From an uncultured Blastocatellia bacterium (lineage in GTDB: Bacteria; Acidobacteriota; Blastocatellia; Chloracidobacteriales; Chloracidobacteriaceae): a DNA stretch of 64,000 nucleotides. The stretch covers positions 1 through 64,000 of the forward strand of contig CALGZC010000008.1 of the NCBI GenBank assembly GCA_937934745.1, written 5' to 3'. Under the pieces are notes generated by a model. It had not been told where the DNA came from, did no database searches, and was given only the letters and a program-made list of their open reading frames with translations. Shown one piece after another: positions 22,881-30,503 of the stretch; the stretch's first letter is position 1; the number at the start of each line of letters is the position of its first letter. The position numbers and the translations under genes were made by a program.

Positions 22881-24374
22881 ATGGCCTTTGATCCTGACAT
22901 CAACTATACCGCAATTCTTCCTGAGATTTGCCTTGCCGTGACCGGCCTGGGCGTCATGCTGTACGACGCTTTTGCCAAGGATAATCGCCGGTGGGCCGGG
23001 CCGTTCGTCTTAGGCGGCCTGGTTGTGGCCGCGTATAGCGTCTGGCGCTGGACCACCGCCGCACCCGGCAGCAGCTTCAATGGCATGCTTGTCACCGATC
23101 CGATGCGTACGGCATTTGCTTTTTTGTTTCTGTTTATCGCGGCGCTGTCGGTGTTGTTGGCGATGCCGATGTTTGACAATCGCTCACGGAATGGCGGCGA
23201 GTATTTTGCACTCCTGACGTTTGGCACGGTGGGCATGCTGTTGGTCGGTGGGGCCGGCGACCTCGCGATGCTGTTTCTGGGTATTGAGATTCTCTCGCTG
23301 GCCTCCTACGCCCTGGCCGGCTTTCGTCGCAGTGATTTGCGGTCAAATGAGGCCTCCGTCAAGTACTTTATCCTCGGTTCGTTTGCCACCGGGTTTCTGG
23401 TCTACGGGATGGCGCTTGTGTATGGCGCAACCCGGACAACCAACTTGACCACCATCCGGCTGGTCATCCAGAACGGAACGTTGGTTTCGGAAAACTTGCT
23501 GTTGACCGGTGCGGCACTCATGCTGGTTGGGCTTTGTTTCAAGGTTGCCGCCGCGCCGTTTCACTTTTGGGCTCCCGATGTGTACCAGGGCGCGCCGACA
23601 CCGGTGACCGCGTTTTTTGCGTCCGGTCCGAAGGCAGCCGCGTTTGTTGCCCTACTGCGGGTATGTGGTGAGCTGTTTCCGGTTGAAGCCTTTGAGCTGC
23701 ATCGGACGTGGACGCTGGTGTTGGGGGCCGTGGCCGTTTTTTCAATGATTCTTGGGAATGTAGTGGCGATAGTCCAGGACGATGTCAAGCGCATGCTGGC
23801 TTATTCCTCGATTGCGCATGCCGGCTACGCCTTGTTAGGCGTTATCATCGGCGACTGGAAGGTGACATTGTTTTATTTAGCCGGCTACGCAGCGATCACG
23901 TTGGGCAGCTTTGCAGTGGTGGCGTATGTGGCCGGCGCAGAGGATAACCGAACGGACATTGCCGATTATGCCGGTCTTGGCCTGCAGGCAACCGGTGCGG
24001 CGGTGGCGTTGTCCGTTTTTTTGCTGGCGCTGGGTGGATTGCCGTTGACGGCCGGTTTTATGGGCAAGGTTGTTCTCTTTCGGGAAGTCTGGCAGGGCAA
24101 TCATGCCTGGCTGGTTGTGGTCGCCATCCTCAACAGCGCCGTATCGCTGTACTATTACCTGCGGCCGGTGGTGATCATGTTTTTTGAGGAACGCCCGTTG
24201 TCGTCAGATCATTGCCCGGAGCTGCCCTGGCCGCTAACGACAGCCCTATCGCTGACGCTGGCGGCGGTGATGTACATCGGGATGTTCCCCGAACCTCTCC
24301 TGGCCGGACTTGAGCGCACAGAGCGCTCGGGCCAGATTGCCACGCCTACCCTCAGGCGCCTGCCCGGCCAATAA
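22881..24374 (+). CDS. nuoN: NADH-quinone oxidoreductase subunit N
   Basis: 497 residues with about 14 membrane helices. NuoN is one of three antiporter-like, proton-pumping subunits of complex I in the cytoplasmic membrane. Typical segments are FKVAAAPFHFWAPDVYQGAP near residue 222 and VQDDVKRMLAYSSIAHAGYA near 299. The gene starts with ATG 22881, divergent from the SPOR/propeller gene. No other nuo gene is in the window, although nuoN usually ends the nuoA-N operon. It may complete a complex I encoded elsewhere. Confidence 0.95.
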   Translation: MAFDPDINYTAILPEICLAVTGLGVMLYDAFAKDNRRWAGPFVLGGLVVAAYSVWRWTTAAPGSSFNGMLVTDPMRTAFAFLFLFIAALSVLLAMPMFDNRSRNGGEYFALLTFGTVGMLLVGGAGDLAMLFLGIEILSLASYALAGFRRSDLRSNEASVKYFILGSFATGFLVYGMALVYGATRTTNLTTIRLVIQNGTLVSENLLLTGAALMLVGLCFKVAAAPFHFWAPDVYQGAPTPVTAFFASGPKAAAFVALLRVCGELFPVEAFELHRTWTLVLGAVAVFSMILGNVVAIVQDDVKRMLAYSSIAHAGYALLGVIIGDWKVTLFYLAGYAAITLGSFAVVAYVAGAEDNRTDIADYAGLGLQATGAAVALSVFLLALGGLPLTAGFMGKVVLFREVWQGNHAWLVVVAILNSAVSLYYYLRPVVIMFFEERPLSSDHCPELPWPLTTALSLTLAAVMYIGMFPEPLLAGLERTERSGQIATPTLRRLPGQ

Positions 24375-24428
24375 GACGGCACCGCCGGCTCAATGTGCGC
24401 TAGAGGGAGTGTCGCCTTGTGTGGAGGC

Positions 24429-24938
24429 TCACCTAGGGGCCAGTAAACGAAGTTGCTTCGGCGTCAACAACCAGCGTAGGATGGCTTTCCCCGGACGCAC
24501 ACCCGCCAAACAATCTATCCGGCACAGCGCACCTTTCTTGAAGGCAACCCGTTCGGCGTCCAGTCCGCCCCACACAAGGTAAGCAACCAACCGGCTCAGG
24601 TCAGGTTCATGTCCCACCAGCAGCGCACTGGTGCCGCGCCCCAGGCGCGTCAGGGCGCTGACCGCCTGTTCTGTTCCGCCGCTCGGGGCCAACTCCGGCG
24701 CTTCGCGCATCACCGATGTTTTCTTCAAACCTTCGGCCACGATTTCCGCCGTCTGACGCGCGCGCGCCAGGGGACTGGTCCAGATGGCGTCAATGTCCAG
24801 CTCCAGCCACGCCATGGCGCGGGCGGCAGCGCGGGTATTGGCGCGGCCTTCATCGGTCAGAGTTCGCTCAGCGTCCGAACGCGAACCGTCGGCTCCGAGG
24901 TCGTGCGCTATGGCATGTCGCATCAGATATAGTTCCAC
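24429..24938 (-). CDS. sixA: SixA-type phosphohistidine phosphatase
   Basis: 169 residues from GTG 24938, which has AGGA 8 bases upstream; a GTG at 24953 is an alternative. It is a small histidine phosphatase-superfamily protein with the RHA catalytic triad near the start (LYLMRHAIA), a second conserved arginine region in TSPLARARQTAEI and the final histidine in LLVGHEPDLSRL. SixA removes phosphate from phosphohistidine in phosphotransfer proteins. It is divergent, 50 bp apart, from the prephenate dehydratase gene and convergent with nuoN. Confidence 0.92.
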   Translation of the reverse strand: MELYLMRHAIAHDLGADGSRSDAERTLTDEGRANTRAAARAMAWLELDIDAIWTSPLARARQTAEIVAEGLKKTSVMREAPELAPSGGTEQAVSALTRLGRGTSALLVGHEPDLSRLVAYLVWGGLDAERVAFKKGALCRIDCLAGVRPGKAILRWLLTPKQLRLLAPR

Positions 24939-24988
24939 CGTCAGCGTCCTCACTTGAACCTATCAGCTTACGCGCCGGAGACAGCGCC

Positions 24989-25570
24989 GTGATCCGCACC
25001 GGAAGCTTACCGTCAAATGCCGCGCCGCCAAATGCCGCGCCGCGCATTGCCTTTCAGGGGGAATGGGGAGCTTACGGCGAAATCGCCGCCGCCCGTTTCG
25101 GCGAGCCTGTCCCTTACCCAACCTTTGCCGCCGTTTACAGGGCCACGGTCACCCACGAGGTTGAATGTGGCCTCTTGCCCGTCAGCAACATCATCGCCGG
25201 CGATGTGCCGGAAGCGCAGGCGCTGCTGCGCTCGCCCGCGCTACGCATCCTGGAGGAAATTTGGCTTCCGATTGAACATTGCCTGCTGGGCCTTCCCGGC
25301 GCAACCATAACGGAAGCGACCCACGCGTTGTCCCACTGGCAGGCGCTGCGCCAGTGCGCGCAGTTTTTGGCGCGCCAGGCGAGGCTGCGACCGACTGCCG
25401 TGTATGACACCGCCGGCGCGGCGCGGCTTGTTCAAAGGCGCGGCCGGCGAAACCTGCTGGCAATTGCCTCGCGCCGCGCCGCCGCGCGCTATCAGCTCGA
25501 CATTCTGGCCGAGCGGATTGCCGACCGCGCCGACAACGCGACCCGCTTTGCGTTGTTTCAGGCGCGTTGA
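24989..25570 (+). CDS. Prephenate dehydratase catalytic domain without ACT domain
   Basis: 193 residues from GTG 24989, with GGAG 9 bases upstream. The enzyme converts prephenate to phenylpyruvate in phenylalanine synthesis. Family marks are IAFQGEWGAYGEIAAARFG at the start, LLPVSNIIAGDV in place of the usual NS-x-x-G segment, and the catalytic DNATRFALF (TRF) near residue 185. The protein stops right after the TRF motif, so the C-terminal ACT domain that gives phenylalanine feedback inhibition is absent. The 3' end overlaps the convergent SpoIIE gene by 13 bp. An arogenate dehydratase activity is also possible. Confidence 0.85.
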   Translation: MIRTGSLPSNAAPPNAAPRIAFQGEWGAYGEIAAARFGEPVPYPTFAAVYRATVTHEVECGLLPVSNIIAGDVPEAQALLRSPALRILEEIWLPIEHCLLGLPGATITEATHALSHWQALRQCAQFLARQARLRPTAVYDTAGAARLVQRRGRRNLLAIASRRAAARYQLDILAERIADRADNATRFALFQAR

Positions 25571-28500
25571 TCCGGGTTCCCGTTCCGGAGCGAAGCGCAC
25601 TGCCACCGGACGCCGACAATCGTAATATCGTCGCGCTGCGGCTCGCTGCCGCTGTGGGCGGCCAGCTCGGCTTCGAGCTGCGTCAACTGCTGCGCCGCCG
25701 GCTGCGCCGCCAAGCGGGTCAGGAGATCGAGAAAGCGCCGCTTCCCATACTTCTTGCCGCGCTCGTCGGGTTGGTCGGCGAAGCCGTCGGTCGCGAGGTA
25801 CGCCATGGCGCCGGGGGGCGGCGTCAAAGCGTGATTCGTGAACTGCCGGTTGTGGCGCTCGCGCCCGCTTCCGCCCAGCGCTTGCCGGTCGCCCTTGATT
25901 TCCGTCAGCGCGCCGTCCGCCACCAGATAGAGCGACTGGCGCGCGCCGGCAAAGGTCAGCCTCGGCACCGTGCAGTCAATCGTGCACACCGCCGCATCCA
26001 TGCCGTCCGGTAACAACTCGCTGGCGTCTTGCTTGAGAGACTGCCGAATGCCCTGGTGCAACAGGGCGAGAATCCGCGCCGGCTCGCGCGCGCCCTGGTC
26101 GGCGACGATGCGTCCCAGGAGATCATTGCCGATCAGGGACATGAACGCGCCTGGCACGCCGTGGCCCGTGCAGTCAGCGACAACCAAAATCGCCTGCCCG
26201 TCGCTCTGGTGCAGCCAGTAGAAATCGCCCGACACGATGTCTTTGGGACGCCACAGCACGAAGTGCTCGCCCAGCGCCGCCGAGAGCAAGCCCTCGGTCG
26301 GCAGCATGGCCTGTTGGATTGCCTGCGCGTAGGTCAGGCTCTCCAGCGTGTCTTGCCGCTGCCGCTCAATCTCCAGATTCCGCCGCTCAAGCTCCTGATT
26401 CTGATGGGTGATTTGAGCGGTCCGCTCGGCGACCTTGATTTCCAGCTGCCGATTCTGCGCCACCAACTGCCGCAGCCGCCACTTCACCCCGCCATACAGC
26501 GCTAGCCCGCCCGCCAGCGCAAACCCAAGGTACGCCGGCCACGTCCGCCACCACGGCGGTCGAATCTCCGCCTCGAACAGCAACGTCGGCTTCCCCCACA
26601 CCCCGTCGTGGTTCGCCGCCATCGCCCAAAACCGATACCGCCCAGGCGGCAAGTTCGTGTAGCTCGCCTCCCGCCGTCCGCCAGCCGCCCGCCACCCGCG
26701 GTCAAACCCCTCTAGCCAATACTGATACCGATTGTCTTCCGGCACCTGAAAATCTAGCCCCGCATAACCCGCCTCCAGCCCGCTCTCATCCGGACCCAGC
26801 GCCAGCCGCAGCCCATCCACCGCCGCCCGCGCCTGCCCGTTAACCCGCAGCTCCGTCAGCGCCACCGGCGGCGGCAGCGCGTTGTCCGTCAGCTCGCTCG
26901 GATGAAACGCGTTCAGCCCGTTCGTCCCGCCAAAGAAAATCTCCCCCCGCGCGTTCTGAAACGCCGAAAAGCGGTTGAACTCCCGCCCCTGCAACCCATC
27001 CGCCAGCGCGTAGCTCCGAAACGTCATCCGCGCCGGGTCAAACCGCGCAATCCCAGCGTCGCTGCTGAGCCAGAAATAGCCCGCCGCGTCGGGAAACATC
27101 GCGTAGCAGTTGTTGTGCGGCAGCCCGTCCCGTTCCGTGATATGCGTGAAGCGCTCCCGCGCCGGGTCGAACCGGCACAGCCCGGCGCCCTTCGTGACCA
27201 TCCACAGCGTCCCGTCTGCGCCTTCGGCGAAGTGCGTCACGTATGGCTCGCCGTATTCGGGGCGGCTGTTGACGAAATGGGTCTGGATGTCGCCGGTTGT
27301 CGGGTCATAACACACCGCGCCGTTCAACAGCCCGATCCAAAGCCGTCCATCCCGCCGAGAGGCGTAAATGGCTTGCACATCGCCGATGAGGCCGCGTCGG
27401 TCGCCCTTGGTCGCCTGCTGACTGATCCCGAGTTCCGGCGCGCGGTCGCGACAAGTTCTGCGATCGGGCGAGATTTCATAAAGGTTGCCGTTTGGCGTGC
27501 CGACCCACAGATTGCCGCGCGGGTCTTCATACACCAGATTCACATGTATCGGGTCAGGCAGCGCCGGGAGCGTCCGAAAGACGCCTTGCGCGCGATCCAG
27601 GATTTGTAGCCCGCGCTCCGTGCCAACCCACAGAACGCCTTGCCGGTCTTCGTGGACTGCCCAGACCGCATCTGAACGAAGCCCCCGCGGATTGGTCGGA
27701 CGCGCGCGGTAGCGAACGGCCTTTCCAGCGCTTCGGTCAAGGCGGTTCAGTCCGCCAAACTGAGTTGCCACCCAGACTTGGCCGCTGCGATCTTCCCAGA
27801 TGCCGCGAATGTAGTTGTTCGACAGGGATTGGTCGTCAAAAGGGACATGGCGGTACAGCGCAAAGCGGTTGCGCGTCTCTGAAAACTTGATGAGTCCCGC
27901 CACGCCATCGCCAAACCAGAGAACGCCGGAGCGGTCGCGCAGCATGTACATCAATCGCTGGGCCACAAAGCCGTTTGGACGGGCAAGCGATGGCTCGAAG
28001 GTCTGACAGGCGCGCCGTTGCAGATCGATCTTCCGCATCACGCCATTCTCGAAGCCGATCCAAACGGTCACGTCTTCCCACAGTAAGGCCTTCCACTTGA
28101 GCGTCGGAGTTGGCGGCTCGCTGGGAAACGCGTCGCGCAACGCTCCGGTAACGTCAAACCGTTCCAGCAATCGTTCCTGCGCAGGATCAAACAGCGCCAC
28201 GCCGAGCTGGCCGTAAACCAGGCGCAGTCGCCCGTCCGGGGCGATGCCGATGACCTGCCACCCAATCATGGACGGCTCGCCTCGCGCGTGCGCGGCGCGG
28301 TAGCTGTCGGAGGGGACCGCCGTCGTCACGGCGCCCGTCGCCCTGTCAAAACGCAGGAGACCCTGATTGCTGCCGAGCCAGAGTTGACCCGAAGGGTCTT
28401 CGCGGATGCCCAGGACGACGTTGTGATCGCGGCTTGATTGGCCGATGCTATGGAGCCGAAAGTCATCCCGGCGCGGACTCAGGCGGCCAAGCCCGCCATC

Positions 28501-28980
28501 GGTCGCCACCCACAAAACGCCCTGGCGATCTTCGTAGAATTCAAAAACTTTGGCATCGCCGGCCGGCCCGGCCACCCGATAGTGAATAAAGCCATCGGTT
28601 TGCGGGTCGTGCCGACAAAAGCCGACACGACCCAGCCCGATCCATAGCGTTCCATCGCGAGTTTCGTAGAGAGCGCTGACAAGGTTGCTTGGCAGCGAGG
28701 CCGGTTGATCCGGGCGATGGCGATAGACTTTGAACGCCTTCCCGTCATAGCGGTTCAGCCCGTCTTCCGTGCCGATCCAGAGAAAGCCACGCCGGTCTTG
28801 GAGCAAGCAGCGTACGGCATTGTTGGAAAGCCCTTGCTCTTGTGTGATCTGCTCAAAGGTCGAGGTTCGACTAATTTCACCCCAGGCAGTAAGGCCGGCC
28901 ATCACCCAAAGCGCCAGAAGGGCCAAGCTATGCGTTAGTGGCCGCATCAGCCGTTCGTTTACGGAAACTCTGTGTGCCAT
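25558..28980 (-). CDS. Two-component-type beta-propeller sensor with SpoIIE (PP2C) phosphatase output
   Basis: 1140 residues. A signal peptide (about 1-34) precedes roughly 700 residues of propeller repeats with the LLQDRRGFLWIGTEDGLNRY signature. A Y_Y_Y domain (YQYWLEGFDRGWRA and YTNLPPGRYRFWAMA), one membrane helix (LGFALAGGLALYGGVKW), a coiled coil (about 845-880) and a PP2C-like SpoIIE phosphatase with VSGDFYWLH and VVADCTGHGVPGAFMSLIG follow. Periplasmic propellers of this type normally drive histidine kinases; here the output is a Ser/Thr phosphatase, as used in anti-sigma-factor antagonist switches. ATG 28980 gives the longest signal peptide; ATG 28947 is an alternative. The target is unknown. 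Confidence 0.93.
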   Translation of the reverse strand: MAHRVSVNERLMRPLTHSLALLALWVMAGLTAWGEISRTSTFEQITQEQGLSNNAVRCLLQDRRGFLWIGTEDGLNRYDGKAFKVYRHRPDQPASLPSNLVSALYETRDGTLWIGLGRVGFCRHDPQTDGFIHYRVAGPAGDAKVFEFYEDRQGVLWVATDGGLGRLSPRRDDFRLHSIGQSSRDHNVVLGIREDPSGQLWLGSNQGLLRFDRATGAVTTAVPSDSYRAAHARGEPSMIGWQVIGIAPDGRLRLVYGQLGVALFDPAQERLLERFDVTGALRDAFPSEPPTPTLKWKALLWEDVTVWIGFENGVMRKIDLQRRACQTFEPSLARPNGFVAQRLMYMLRDRSGVLWFGDGVAGLIKFSETRNRFALYRHVPFDDQSLSNNYIRGIWEDRSGQVWVATQFGGLNRLDRSAGKAVRYRARPTNPRGLRSDAVWAVHEDRQGVLWVGTERGLQILDRAQGVFRTLPALPDPIHVNLVYEDPRGNLWVGTPNGNLYEISPDRRTCRDRAPELGISQQATKGDRRGLIGDVQAIYASRRDGRLWIGLLNGAVCYDPTTGDIQTHFVNSRPEYGEPYVTHFAEGADGTLWMVTKGAGLCRFDPARERFTHITERDGLPHNNCYAMFPDAAGYFWLSSDAGIARFDPARMTFRSYALADGLQGREFNRFSAFQNARGEIFFGGTNGLNAFHPSELTDNALPPPVALTELRVNGQARAAVDGLRLALGPDESGLEAGYAGLDFQVPEDNRYQYWLEGFDRGWRAAGGRREASYTNLPPGRYRFWAMAANHDGVWGKPTLLFEAEIRPPWWRTWPAYLGFALAGGLALYGGVKWRLRQLVAQNRQLEIKVAERTAQITHQNQELERRNLEIERQRQDTLESLTYAQAIQQAMLPTEGLLSAALGEHFVLWRPKDIVSGDFYWLHQSDGQAILVVADCTGHGVPGAFMSLIGNDLLGRIVADQGAREPARILALLHQGIRQSLKQDASELLPDGMDAAVCTIDCTVPRLTFAGARQSLYLVADGALTEIKGDRQALGGSGRERHNRQFTNHALTPPPGAMAYLATDGFADQPDERGKKYGKRRFLDLLTRLAAQPAAQQLTQLEAELAAHSGSEPQRDDITIVGVRWQCASLRNGNPDQRA

Positions 28981-30171
28981 GCCGGGGCTTCTACAATGGG
29001 ATCATCCATCTATTGTGACCAGCACCGCAAGGTTGGGCATCTTAGACCGGTATTCCTGAAAAGAGCCAGTCCAATGCTCGCAAGACAGGCCGTTTGCGGC
29101 GGAAGAACTGCCGGTAGCCTATGAATACTGCACTGCGATGACTGAGACCACTGTCCGTCGGCCACCTACCACTGGGTATCCTTGAGGGGTCTGCGGTTTG
29201 GACAGGAGTTCGGACACGAGCCGGAAGGGAACCGCCACATCAGGCAAACGAGCGTTGCCGAAACACCACCGATCGGCGGTTCCCATAAACAAGTCGATCA
29301 GCATGCGCCGGTTTTGACCAATGCTCTGCAACGCCAGAACGACGGCCAGAAAGGCCGCCGACAGCGGGGAGGCGCTGCTGCGCGCGCCTTGCGCTTGACG
29401 ACCGGCGCGGCCCCCGCCGGGCAGCAGCCAGGCTTCGGTGACAACGCATCCAACGCCGAATCTGGCAGGCCGATCCTTGGCACACCCTTTGGCGATTGGT
29501 TCAAAAGCAGGCAGCGTTTGCGCTCGGCGACCCGACAGGGATCGGGCGTTCGGCAGGCGCGCAAGACGGGTTATGTGGGCGCGCGCAAAAGACGGCAAGA
29601 CCAGGGGTTCTGGGTGGCCGGCGCAAGCGCGCCCCTGGCGGGGACAGACCAGGCCGCGCGGCCCCGGTCACATACGCCTCCAGGGCGATTGCCGCGCAGC
29701 CGGATTCACGCAACCGGCATCACCGGCGGGTCTTTGGCAGGAGCAAAGACCTGTTGGGAGAGCGCCCGCCGGCATCGGATCGGGAATTCAGCTACCTGGG
29801 AGGCTTGCTGCTCGCGGTCTATGCGGCAGGCATAGGTCTTTGCAGCGGCTTGCCGGTCGGTGAGTGCCTGCACGATTGGCTGGATGGGAAAGCCCCGAAG
29901 CGGGGGCGCCTCCGAAACAGAGTGATGGCCGGCATCTCCCCAACCAAAGCCGGGCAGGCAAGGGGAGCGTTACGCCGGCTTGTTCGTCTTGCTCAAGCAG
30001 CAGAAGTAGGCGGGTGTCGTTGCGGGCTTGGGAAGCAATCCTCAACACGGCGTGAGCATCTTTCCCGGCGATCGCGCGTTACCCTCTCCGAACGCATGTC
30101 TGAACTGCAGCTAAGGGTATCTTGACAAAGATCATCATGCGCCGAATACTTAACTGCCCTGGTGCTTGTGC
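28981..30171. other. 1.2-kb gene-poor stretch before tRNA-Ser
   Basis: Six short frames on both strands overlap each other here (for example 29119-29598 minus and 29496-30125 plus). Their translations are Arg/Gly/Pro-rich and lack domain features, so I call none of them. The stretch may be decayed coding sequence or contain an unrecognised RNA. A repeat resembling the common GTCATTGCGAG...AAGCAATC element occurs at 30017-30043. Confidence 0.5.
30017..30043. repeat. Possible copy of a common interspersed GTCRTTGCG...AAGCAATC repeat
   Basis: TCGTTGCGGGCTTGGGAAGC followed by AATCCTCA resembles the TCATTGCGAG...GAAGCAATCTCA repeat found between genes in many bacteria. Only one copy is visible in the window, so the call is weak. 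Confidence 0.3.
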
Positions 30172-30261
30172 GGAGAAGTCGCATAGTGGTCTAGTGCGCT
30201 GGTTTGCTAAACCGGTGTACGCGAAAGCGTACCGAGGGTTCGAATCCCTCCTTCTCCGCCA
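30172..30261 (+). tRNA. tRNA-Ser (GCT)
   Basis: A complete type II tRNA cloverleaf: GGAGAAG pairs with CTTCTCC, the anticodon loop TTGCTAA lies between CTGGT and ACCGG, a long variable arm GTACGCGAAAGCGTAC is present, and the T arm is GAGGGTTCGAATCCCTC. The anticodon GCT reads AGC/AGU serine codons. A discriminator G is followed by an encoded CCA (30259-30261). Confidence 0.97.
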
Positions 30262-30503
30262 TTTCAGGGTAGGCTCTCCGCAATCTACGGGTTGACAGAA
30301 CTCTTCCAGAGCTGCGCCGTTTTCTAGGAAATTTCGGCCCCGGTACAAGCACTTGCCCGGGTGTGGCGTTTGCTTCTGCCGGGCTTGCTCCTACCAATCG
30401 TTGGCATACAGGATACAAGGGCCACGTACCTGTCTCCCGACCACAGTGCAGTTTCGTGTCCCCCCATCGCCTCGGCCCGGCGCACATTTGGCACCTCAGC
30501 GTG

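Noticed and set aside
29119-30125. Frames of about 159 and 209 codons (29119-29598 minus; 29496-30125 plus)
   Set aside because: They overlap one another on opposite strands, have Arg/Gly/Pro-rich composition, no motif and no clear ribosome site.
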